From positions 1 through 5,271 of the forward strand of contig QHVD01000378.1 in assembly GCA_003222235.1 (NCBI GenBank): a DNA stretch of 5,271 nucleotides, written 5' to 3'. A model generated the notes under the pieces. It was given only the letters and a program-made list of their open reading frames with translations. It was not told where the DNA came from and ran no database searches. Source of the stretch: Gemmatimonadota bacterium (GTDB lineage Bacteria; Gemmatimonadota; Gemmatimonadetes; Gemmatimonadales; GWC2-71-9). The position numbers were made by a program, and so were the translations under genes. Positions 1-4,813 of the stretch are shown piece by piece (positions within the stretch are counted from its first letter, which is position 1; the number at the start of each line of letters is the position of its first letter).

Positions 1-1
1 C

Positions 2-325
2 GATCCCCTGGCGAGCGTGGCGGTGCGGCTCTGGCGCGGACTCGCCGGCGACCGGGCGGCCGTGCTGTCGCCCCCCAGCGCGGCGGAGCGGGCGATGGCC
101 GAGTCGGACGAGTACTGGGCGTACTTGATGGCCGGGGCCTACGCGCTGGTCGACGAGGCGGACCAGGCTCTGAGCTGGCTGGAGCATGCGATCAAGGTTC
201 GCGGCTGGATCGACTACCGGTACTTCACCCGCCACGACCGGTTCCTCGCGCGCCTCCGACCGGCTCCTCGGTTCAATGAGCTGATCGCCTACGCCCGAGA
301 AAAGTACGAGCGCTTCGACGGATGA
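2..325 (+). CDS. C-terminal tail of a TPR-type protein (5' end outside window)
   Basis: The reading frame is open from the first full codon in the window to a TGA at 323-325, giving about 107 residues, so the true start is upstream. The segment YWAYLMAGAYALVDEADQAL followed by SWLEHAI has the helix-turn-helix pattern of a tetratricopeptide repeat. It is followed by RYFTRHDRFLARLRPAPRF and a basic/acidic end, AREKYERFDG. This ending, with a bulky 'HD-FL--LR--PRF--L' signature, is known from the C-termini of long TPR proteins attached to serine/threonine kinases or winged-helix regulators in soil bacteria. Which N-terminal domain this one carries cannot be seen. The tail probably serves protein-protein contacts in the cytoplasm. 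No terminator is obvious after the stop. The frame and TPR-like character are fairly sure; the identity of the full protein is not. Confidence 0.75.
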   Translation, partial: DPLASVAVRLWRGLAGDRAAVLSPPSAAERAMAESDEYWAYLMAGAYALVDEADQALSWLEHAIKVRGWIDYRYFTRHDRFLARLRPAPRFNELIAYAREKYERFDG

Positions 326-386
326 AACCGGCCGGGCTCTTCGCCGGATCGCACCTCGGGTCGCTGTGACACGTGGCTGCAGCTGA

Positions 387-464
387 ATGCTCCACCACAC
401 CGTCGCGGACAATGAGCGTAAGGCGCTTGAGGAGCCGCATCGAGTGGACGTTCGTCGCCGGTCG
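387..464 (-). pseudogene. Remnant of a peroxiredoxin C-terminal region
   Basis: On the minus strand a frame reads MRLLKRLTLIVRDGVVEH from 440 down to 387. From memory this matches a conserved stretch near the C-terminus of a Redoxin/AhpC-TSA-type peroxiredoxin family, where the consensus is G-M-x-LLKRLTL-V-x-DG-x-IEH and is then followed by VFYPVFPPD. Just before it, RPATNVHSM keeps the proline, valine and methionine spacing of the family's LPTFxVxGM. After VVEH the resemblance stops abruptly, and no VFYPVFPPD-like sequence is found in any of the three frames. The catalytic cysteine region is absent from the rest of the interval up to mtnB. I read it as a decayed fragment. The surrounding frame is open from 590 to 273 but runs into the end of the TPR gene, so it is not a normal gene. 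The match is short and made by eye. Confidence 0.45.
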
Positions 465-827
465 TTCATCGTAGACGAAGTCGTCCGTGACACTGTCCAG
501 GTGGCGTCGGACTAGCCAGAGAAGGCGCTGACGGTGTGTGATGCCACGGCGAACAATCCCGCGGGCGAGCTCGATTTCGCGAGGCCCCACTGACTGCAGA
601 AACGTTACGCATCGCGCTGCTTTTCCTCGGGAACTGTAGGGGGACGTTCTCGGGGGTGCGATTCGGGCCCGCTTCGGTGTTTTCTTGTCGATTTTCCACC
701 CGCTAAGTGGCGTCGTTGCTTGTGGTGCGCCTTGGCCAGCGTCGCGCGGATCGCTCTGAGCCTTATCGCGCTCTCGCTCTTCTTATACCAGTTCACAACC
801 GCGGCGGGCTGAGCGGCGCGCCCGGCC
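465..827. other. Non-coding or decayed interval before the mtn operon
   Basis: No reading frame here looks like a real gene: the open frames on both strands are rich in Arg, Pro and Ser with no recognisable motif. The stretch is less GC-rich in places (around 600-720 and 770-800) than the coding parts. I see no tRNA, no riboswitch fold that I can name and no clear terminator. A TATACC at 784-789 lacks a matching -35 element. Confidence 0.5.
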
Positions 828-856
828 TTGCACGCGGCGCGGCCCGGTCGTACCCT
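828..856 (+). promoter_or_regulatory. Candidate sigma-70-type promoter for mtnBDC, possibly giving a leaderless mRNA
   Basis: TTGCAC (828-833) and TACCCT (851-856) are separated by exactly 17 bases. The second matches the TAnnnT -10 pattern and ends five bases before the A of the mtnB start codon at 862. This spacing is that of leaderless transcripts, in which transcription begins at the start codon itself. Support comes from the absence of any Shine-Dalgarno sequence before mtnB. The -35 element matches the consensus only in its TTG, so this is a prediction from spacing. Confidence 0.35.
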
Positions 857-861
857 CCTGA

Positions 862-1500
862 ATGGACCCTAGTGGCTCCGCGACGTTCGCCGAGCTTGCC
901 GCTCAGCTCGCCGAGATCGGACGCCACTGCTACGCGCGCGGCTGGGCGCTCGGGACGAGCGGCAACTTCAGCGCCGTCGTGCGCCGCAACCCAATGCGCC
1001 TCGCGATTACGGCCAGCGGCGTGGATAAGGGCGTCCTCTCGGCGGGCCAGGTCGTGGAGATCGACCAGGACGGCAAGGTCGTGGGCGGGTCGGGCGCGCC
1101 CTCGGCCGAGGCGAGTCTGCACCTGACGATCGCGCGCGCGCGCCGCGCGGGGGCGGTGTTGCATACGCACTCGATTTGGGGCACGATCCTTTCCGATGCC
1201 GCCACCGACAACGGGCTGGCCATCGAAGGTTACGAGATGCTGAAGGGCCTGGAGGGCGTGCGGACGCACGACCACCGCGAGTGGCTGCCGATTCTCGACA
1301 ACACTCAGGACTGGAACGCCGCGGCGCCGGGCGTCGAGGCGGTTTTGGCGGATCACCCGAACGCGCACGGCTTCCTGATCCGCCGGCATGGACTCTACAC
1401 CTGGGGCCGGGATCTCGCCGAGGCCAAGCGGCAGGTGGAGATTCTGGAGTTCCTGTTCGAGGTGATGGGACGAAAGCGAGGGATGGCATGGCAACCGTAA
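862..1500 (+). CDS. mtnB: Methylthioribulose-1-phosphate dehydratase
   Basis: A zinc-dependent class II aldolase/adducin-family protein of 212 residues, the usual length for bacterial MtnB. It dehydrates 5-methylthioribulose-1-phosphate to 2,3-diketo-5-methylthiopentyl-1-phosphate in the cytoplasmic methionine salvage pathway. Visible signatures are the N-terminal GTSGNFS loop (residues 31-37, phosphate/substrate binding), TASGVDKG (50-57), the zinc ligands of HTHS (H101, H103), the acidic residue in YEMLKG (E125, aligning by spacing with the catalytic Glu of human APIP), and the third zinc ligand in HGLYTWG (H176). The start is fixed: an in-frame TGA (859-861) abuts the ATG, so no earlier start exists. 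The bases before the ATG are pyrimidine-rich (CCTCCT at 854-859), with no Shine-Dalgarno. The gene overlaps mtnD by 13 bases. Function is confident because the three enzymes are adjacent. Confidence 0.95.
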   Translation: MDPSGSATFAELAAQLAEIGRHCYARGWALGTSGNFSAVVRRNPMRLAITASGVDKGVLSAGQVVEIDQDGKVVGGSGAPSAEASLHLTIARARRAGAVLHTHSIWGTILSDAATDNGLAIEGYEMLKGLEGVRTHDHREWLPILDNTQDWNAAAPGVEAVLADHPNAHGFLIRRHGLYTWGRDLAEAKRQVEILEFLFEVMGRKRGMAWQP

Positions 1501-2054
1501 GAATTCCTGCTGAGAACCGAGCGGTCACGGACCAGGACGCGGTGACGCGGTACCTGGCGACGCTGGGCATCGAATACGAACGCTGGGCCGGCGCCGAGCG
1601 GGTACCGGCGAATGCGCCCGCCGAGTCCGTGCTCACTGCCTACGCGGCGGAGATCGAGACGCTCAAGGCCAAGGGCGGGTATGTCACGGCCGACGTCATC
1701 GACGTGACCGCGCAGACCCCGGGCCTCGAGGCGATGCTGGCGAAGTTCAACACCGAGCACTGGCACGACGAGGACGAAGTGCGATTCATCGTCCGCGGCC
1801 GGGGGCTGTTTCACATCCATCCACGGGAAGGGCCAGTGATCGCGATCGAGGTTGAGGCGGGCGATCTGATTCGAGTGCCGCGGGGCACGTGGCATTGGTT
1901 CGATCTGTGCGCTGATCGGGACATTCGCGCCATCCGACTGTTCCAGGACAAGGCCGGCTGGACACCGCATTACACGAACAGCGGCGCGGACCGAGGCTAC
2001 CAGCCGCTCTGCATGGGTCCCACGTACATCCCGCTTCGGGCCGCGTCGAGCTGA
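1488..2054 (+). CDS. mtnD: Acireductone dioxygenase
   Basis: A cupin-fold metal dioxygenase of 188 residues, close to the usual 180 or so. With iron it splits 1,2-dihydroxy-3-keto-5-methylthiopentene plus O2 into formate and 4-methylthio-2-oxobutanoate, the methionine precursor. With nickel, enzymes of this family release CO and methylthiopropionate instead, and the sequence does not tell which metal is used. The first cupin motif, EHWHDEDEVRFIVRGRG, supplies H91, H93 and E97, and the second, PRGTWHWF, supplies H136; this is the full 3-His/1-Glu set. The frame is open far upstream through mtnB, but the start is placed at the ATG at 1488. That ATG lies five bases after GAGGG (1478-1482) and gives the family's normal N-terminus. 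It overlaps the end of mtnB by 13 bases and its TGA overlaps the mtnC start, so translation of the three is probably coupled. Confidence 0.95.
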   Translation: MATVRIPAENRAVTDQDAVTRYLATLGIEYERWAGAERVPANAPAESVLTAYAAEIETLKAKGGYVTADVIDVTAQTPGLEAMLAKFNTEHWHDEDEVRFIVRGRGLFHIHPREGPVIAIEVEAGDLIRVPRGTWHWFDLCADRDIRAIRLFQDKAGWTPHYTNSGADRGYQPLCMGPTYIPLRAASS

Positions 2055-2758
2055 AAGACGTCCGCACCGTCCTGCTGGACATCGAGGGCACGACCACGCC
2101 CATCGAGTTCGTCCATCAGATCCTCTTCCCGTACGCGCGGGCGCACATGCGGGAGTTCCTCGAGCGGCACGCCGCGGACCCCGAAGTCCGTGCAGACCTC
2201 GCGCGGCTGCGCGCCGAGCACGCCGCCGAGAGTGACGCCCCCCCGCCCCCGTGGCGGGACGATGTCGCCTCGGTCGTAGCCTACGTCGAGTGGCTGATGG
2301 ATCGCGACCGGAAGTCTACTGGGCTCAAGTCCTTGCAGGGCAAGATCTGGGAAGCCGGGTATCGGGCCGGGGAATTGCGCGGTCAGGTCTATCCGGACGT
2401 TCCGAGGGCATTCGCGCGCTGGGCGAGCCAGGGGCGGGACATCGCCATTTTTTCGTCGGGGAGCGCGCAGGCACAGCGCTGCCTGTTCGCACACAGCACG
2501 GCGGGCGATCTGAGCCCCTTTATCCGCGCCTATTTCGACACCACCACCGGCCCGAAGACCGCCCCCGAGAGTTACCGGCGCATCGCCGCAGCCCTCGAGC
2601 GGCCACTGCGGGAGGTGCTGTTTGTCTCAGACGTGGCCGCCGAGCTGGATGCGGCGCGGCTGGCGGGCATGCGCTCGGCGTTGAGCGTGCGGGGGCCCGA
2701 AGCCGGAGGCCCCCCACTTGATCATCCGGTCATTCACGGGCTTGACGAGACGTGCTGA
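2051..2758 (+). CDS. mtnC: Enolase-phosphatase E1 (2,3-diketo-5-methylthiopentyl-1-phosphate enolase/phosphatase), CTG start
   Basis: A HAD-superfamily enzyme of 235 residues. It first enolises the MtnB product and then removes its phosphate to give the acireductone used by MtnD. Residues 8-17 read LLDIEGTTTP, the family's motif I with nucleophile D10 and E12. The cap region carries KSLQGKIWEAGY (residues 93-104). Motif II is FSSGSAQAQ (S135-S138), motif III lysine is K169 in TGPKT, and motif IV is SDVAAELDAA (D194, D200). There is no in-frame ATG, GTG or TTG before motif I. The only sensible start is CTG at 2051, which forms a CTGA overlap with the mtnD stop. Starting at the first ATG (2147) would delete 32 residues including the nucleophile. 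No strong Shine-Dalgarno is visible, so coupling to mtnD termination is likely. Function is confident; the start codon is inferred from the family N-terminus. Confidence 0.93.
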   Translation: MKDVRTVLLDIEGTTTPIEFVHQILFPYARAHMREFLERHAADPEVRADLARLRAEHAAESDAPPPPWRDDVASVVAYVEWLMDRDRKSTGLKSLQGKIWEAGYRAGELRGQVYPDVPRAFARWASQGRDIAIFSSGSAQAQRCLFAHSTAGDLSPFIRAYFDTTTGPKTAPESYRRIAAALERPLREVLFVSDVAAELDAARLAGMRSALSVRGPEAGGPPLDHPVIHGLDETC

Positions 2759-2803
2759 AGGGTTTCAACCACGCCGCGACTCGATAAATCTGGAGAACAT
2801 CCA

Positions 2804-2908
2804 TTGCGACGATTGATCATGTGGACCATGGTGACGCTCGACGGCTACTTCACTCACAGCACCGGGCAGAGCGACGAAAAAGCCCTGGGTCCACAACTGG
2901 GGCCATGA
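2804..2908 (+). pseudogene. Truncated RibD/dihydrofolate-reductase-like protein, N-terminus only
   Basis: A TTG start at 2804, preceded by GGAGA (2792-2796) at a seven-base spacing, opens a 34-codon frame beginning MRRLIMWTMVTLDGYF. This is the recognisable N-terminal strand and loop of the RibD C-terminal/DHFR-like family, whose members commonly begin M-R-K-L-I-x-W-N-x-V-T-L-D-G-F/Y-F. After GYF the similarity is lost (THSTGQSDEKALGPQLGP) and a TGA follows at 2906-2908. Full members are roughly 180-200 residues, so about four-fifths of the gene is missing. The tRNA-Leu remnant lies 59 bases downstream on the other strand, so there is no room for the rest. The translation start signals are intact, suggesting recent loss by rearrangement. 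The family match is by eye over some 16 residues. Confidence 0.55.
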
Positions 2909-2967
2909 TTCGCGGGCCACCCCGCCGGAGGGACAGAAGTCAGGTGTCGATTGCCGGCCAACCTCGG

Positions 2968-3043
2968 TGCCCGAGGTGAGAGTCGAACTCACACGGGGTG
3001 GCCCTACGGCGTTTTGAGCGCCGCGCGGCTGCCAACTCTGGTC
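2968..3043 (-). tRNA. tRNA-Leu (CAA) with an intact 3' half and a degenerate 5' half
   Basis: Read on the minus strand, the 3' half is textbook. The anticodon stem CGGCG/CGCCG (3023-3019 and 3011-3007) encloses the loop CTCAAAA with anticodon CAA (3016-3014). A long class-II variable arm (GGG-CCA-CCC, 3004-2996) follows. The T arm is GTGAG-TTCGACT-CTCAC (2992-2976), and the 3' acceptor strand is CTCGGGC with discriminator A at 2968. The genome then reads CCG, so a full CCA is not encoded. The 5' side is wrong: the expected partner GCCCGAG is missing. The nearest candidate is CCAGAG (3041-3036), pairing at five of six positions, after which the 5' half of the D arm is lacking although TTGGCAG is kept. 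Another GCCC at 3064-3061 would make the molecule about 97 bases with four clean pairs. It is probably a non-functional half gene or a recombination scar. Confidence 0.7.
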
Positions 3044-3369
3044 CAGCCGCCGCCCCCGCTGGGCCACCTGGTACAGATACCCTTCGGCCAGAAGAATGGC
3101 GCGTGCGGCCGCGAGCTGGTTGGTGAGCGCATGGGCAGGCATCGAGAGCATTGACCCGTCAACTCGGACACCCTTCGAAAGTCTAGAAGGGCTGATTGAC
3201 GAGCATACTCGAAGGCCGCTAGGCGAAATCTTGAGCACCCAGGCGCAGGGGGTGGAGGGGTCGAGCGGCGTTCGCGGGGCAGCAAGTGGGCTGAGGAAGA
3301 CTCGTGCGAGCAGGATCTAACAAACTGGGTCGAGAGCCGCGCGAGGTGGGGCTGGACGCCGAGCCGCGG
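3044..3369. other. Interval without a recognisable gene
   Basis: Open frames exist on both strands but carry no motif that I can assign. A minus-strand stretch around 3050-3150, with LTNQLAAARAILLAEGY, looks protein-like in composition. It has no known family signature and runs straight into the tRNA remnant. No repeats, terminators or phage/transposase signatures are seen. Confidence 0.4.
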
Positions 3370-3458
3370 AGGGCACGGATTCATGGCCGCCGCGAGCATG
3401 AAGCGCGCCGGATAGCTCAGGCTCATGGCTGCTCGGCGATCGCTACCACGCCGTGCGA
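3370..3458 (-). pseudogene. Frameshifted fragment of a ComM/YifB-type Mg-chelatase-like AAA+ ATPase
   Basis: The minus strand reads AMSLSYPARFMLAAAMNPCP from 3429 down to 3370. This matches the highly conserved 'R-A-x-x-S-x-x-F/Y-PARF-x-L-x-AAMNPCPCG' segment of ComM-family ATPases, where the Asn of NPC sits at the sensor-1 region just after Walker B. Immediately upstream, in a different frame, the same strand reads HGVVAIA (3455-3435). This corresponds to the family's 'D-G-x-V-x-I-x-R' preceding segment. Inserting one base near 3432-3436 would join the two as GVVAIA-RAAMSLSYPARF, so the fragment carries a frameshift. After NPCP the expected CGY and cysteine-rich stretch are replaced by unrelated sequence. 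Neither Walker A nor Walker B is present nearby. ComM proteins are about 500 residues, so only a scrap of some 28 residues remains. ComM acts as a branch-migration helicase in natural transformation; this piece cannot. Confidence 0.55.
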
Positions 3459-3716
3459 GGGCCGGGGGCATCGAGCCTGGCCGATGCTTGTCATGCCCAG
3501 CTGCTCGATGCCGCCATTCGGGGTGTGGCCCGCGAGGTGCTCTTCGGCATGACGACTCGGGCTCACGCGCGAGGCGCTGACTGCCGCTCCTGATGCACCG
3601 AGCGCGCCCATCGCGAGCGCGCTCGTCCAGGATACTCCATCCAGCCACAACAGCGTGACGATCCCGAACAAGTCACCGGCATCATCATCGGCGCCTCGGG
3701 GCGTTCGACCACCGAG

Positions 3717-4055
3717 TCACCTGGACTCGAGTGCGCGGATCTCTCCGGTTTCTTCAATGGCGACCGAGAACCCTTGTAAGGCCAGAGGGATCTTGGCGGT
3801 CAACTCTCGGGCCTTCCGTATCACAAACACCTTGATGCAGGGCTTCCCCTCGCATTCGCCAATGGCCGTCCCCACGACCCCGGGGAGGGACATCAAAGAA
3901 CCGGTATGCTGTTCCAGCACGGCTTCAATGGTCTGCTCCGGCATGGCCTTTGCTCCCGGTTGGTGGTCCACCCTCCGCGTTGCGCAGGCCGCCGCTGCGC
4001 CGACCAGGGCAAACAGAGCCACCGTCCTGACGAATCCTTTGCCTGAGGCGACCAT
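3717..4055 (-). CDS. Small exported protein of unknown function, possible lipoprotein
   Basis: A 112-residue protein with strong start signals: GGAGG (4067-4063) lies seven bases before the ATG at 4055. Residues 1-24 form a signal sequence with basic residues (K6, R10), a hydrophobic core (VALFALVGAAAA) and then C24. The sequence AAAC is a weak lipobox, so either lipidation at C24 or ordinary cleavage is possible. The mature part contains LPGVVGTAIGECEGKPCIKV (residues 57-76), then KIPLALQGFSVAIEETGEIRAL (88-109, cited here as two linked strands). A pattern of 'PGVVG-x-x-IG ... GKP-x-IKVFV ... IP-x-x-L-x-G-x-x-V' occurs in many small secreted proteins and ahead of some trypsin-like domains. 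I cannot assign a biochemical role. Two cysteines (C68, C73) could form a disulfide. It is the only intact gene among the remnants around it, and it stands alone on this strand. Confidence 0.75.
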   Translation of the reverse strand: MVASGKGFVRTVALFALVGAAAACATRRVDHQPGAKAMPEQTIEAVLEQHTGSLMSLPGVVGTAIGECEGKPCIKVFVIRKARELTAKIPLALQGFSVAIEETGEIRALESR

Positions 4056-4143
4056 TTAACAGCCTCCGCAGCGGCCTCGTGACGAACTCCTAGGCCGCTG
4101 CCCTGGGCGCGCCGACCGTCTCGTCGCTCCCGTTCACTCCTCT

Positions 4144-4275
4144 CTAGTGGCACTGCACCGGGTTACAGGTCAAGACCTGCGACGTCGAATTGGTCGCGCC
4201 GCCAGTGTTAGCGACGGTGAGTGTCACCGTGTAGGATGCACGAGGGGCGAACGCATGCGTCGTCGTCACCCCAGT
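4144..4275 (-). pseudogene. C-terminal tail of a PKD-domain protein
   Basis: The minus-strand frame ending with TAG at 4146-4144 reads THAFAPRASYTVTLTVANTG then GATNSTSQVLTC and a short NPVQCH end. H-x-F/Y followed by a gap, then YTVTLTV-x-N/D-x-x-G, is the hallmark of the last two strands of a PKD (polycystic kidney disease-like, immunoglobulin-fold) domain. Such domains are used in secreted and surface proteins for protein or carbohydrate contacts. The usual preceding part (W-D/N-F-GDG) is absent: upstream of TGVTTTH the frame reads RPRR and Trp/Asp/Arg-rich sequence unlike the domain. No signal sequence or ribosome-binding site is present for a free-standing protein. It is therefore a remnant of a larger extracellular protein, cut at its 5' side near 4275-4290. 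Confidence 0.5.
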
Positions 4276-4437
4276 CCTCCTTGGCCGGTCACCTTGCATT
4301 GTCGGGCGGTGAGCACCGGTGTTATTGTGCCTGTCTGGCTCCCAACCGGTCACGCAGCCGGATGGTTAGATGCGACCACGCATGTGCGTCTCTGCCACGT
4401 CCGCGCCGTCAATCCGCAGTGCTGAAGGTGTAGCCCG

Positions 4438-4683
4438 CTACTCCTCGGTAGGCATGTGCAGGTACATCGATTGGAGGCCGATGCGCCCCGGTCCGGTGAA
4501 CCGGTTCCAAACGATCCGCCCCGTGCCGGCGAATAGGCCTGCCGTAAGCTTCTGAAACTTTGCCTCCATCTGCACGGTGCGATCCTTGTAGATCCAGCCA
4601 CCAGGCTCGATATCGATCTGCTCCCCGGGCTTCAGCGTCACTTCAAAGACGTTGCCGTACCCGTGCAGCCATAGGACCCACCG
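4438..4683 (-). pseudogene. C-terminal part of an AIM24-family protein, fused in frame to a kinase N-terminus
   Basis: The frame reads from about 4683 to the TAG at 4440-4438. It contains WLHGYGNVFEVTLKPGEQID, an aromatic-rich strand (PGGWIYKDRTVQMEAKF), LFAGTGRIVWNRFTGPGRIG and LQSMYLH. Glycine-rich beta strands of the form 'hGYG-x-x-x-E-x-x-L-x-x-GE ... TGPGR-x-x-LQS' are typical of the AIM24/TIGR00266 family. That family is named after a yeast mitochondrial protein, and its role in bacteria is poorly defined. Family members are usually above 200 residues; only about 80 C-terminal residues are here. Instead of the AIM24 N-terminal half, the frame continues upstream into a serine/threonine kinase N-terminus. 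The in-frame GTG at 4725 or ATG at 4722 could start a 94-95-residue product, but no convincing ribosome-binding site was seen. I treat it as a remnant, although expression of a short protein is possible. Confidence 0.65.
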
Positions 4684-4813
4684 CCCGTACTTGAGGTCTC
4701 GAGCGAGAAAGGCGATCGACATCACGCCGCGACCGAGTTCACGCTCGATCGCGTAGCGGCCGGCCAGGGCGGCGTGCAGGCGGGCGGCAAGGTCGGGGCG
4801 TGGCGCCGGTCAT
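4681..4813 (-). pseudogene. N-terminus of a serine/threonine protein kinase, frameshifted and truncated
   Basis: The minus-strand frame from 4809 reads PRPDLAARLHAALAGRYAIE then RELGRGVMSIAFLARDLKYG. This is the start of a bacterial Hanks-type (PknB-like) kinase: a short helical lead, the R-Y-x-I-x-R-E-L entry strand, and the glycine-rich ATP loop G-R-G-x-M-x-x-x-F/Y-L-A. The second loop glycine, normally GRGGM, is valine here. The sequence breaks off before the expected VA-x-K-V-L with the catalytic lysine and passes into AIM24 sequence at about 4683. The natural start appears to be the ATG at 4813-4811 (MTGATPRP), which is in a different frame. A one-base change in the CCCC run (4798-4795) would reconnect it, while the kinase frame itself meets a TGA at 4812-4810. 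The remnant cannot be a kinase. Confidence 0.65.

Noticed and set aside
1176..1487. Upstream extension of the mtnD frame through mtnB.
   Set aside because: The extra roughly 100 residues are a frame-shifted shadow of mtnB, while the ATG at 1488 has a ribosome-binding site and gives the normal family N-terminus.
2951..3154. A + strand open frame reading RTHTGWPYGVLSAARLPTL.
   Set aside because: It is the reverse translation of the tRNA-Leu; such frames are a common false protein call over tRNA genes.
3044..3238. Minus-strand frame with LTNQLAAARAILLAEGYLYQ as a gene.
   Set aside because: It is protein-like in composition, but there is no family signature, and the frame runs through the tRNA and the opposite-strand RibD remnant.
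3312..3330. TCTAACAA-like sequence resembling an integron attC end.
   Set aside because: No matching partner site or inverted core is found nearby, so the resemblance is only a short word.
3423..3716. The frame of the small secreted protein stays open after its TGA (3719-3717) for nearly 100 codons, with a hydrophobic stretch LFGIVTLLWLDGV.
   Set aside because: There is no ribosome-binding site or family signature for most of it, and long open frames are expected in GC-rich DNA. Stop readthrough is not supported; the final part overlaps the ComM scrap by chance of frame.
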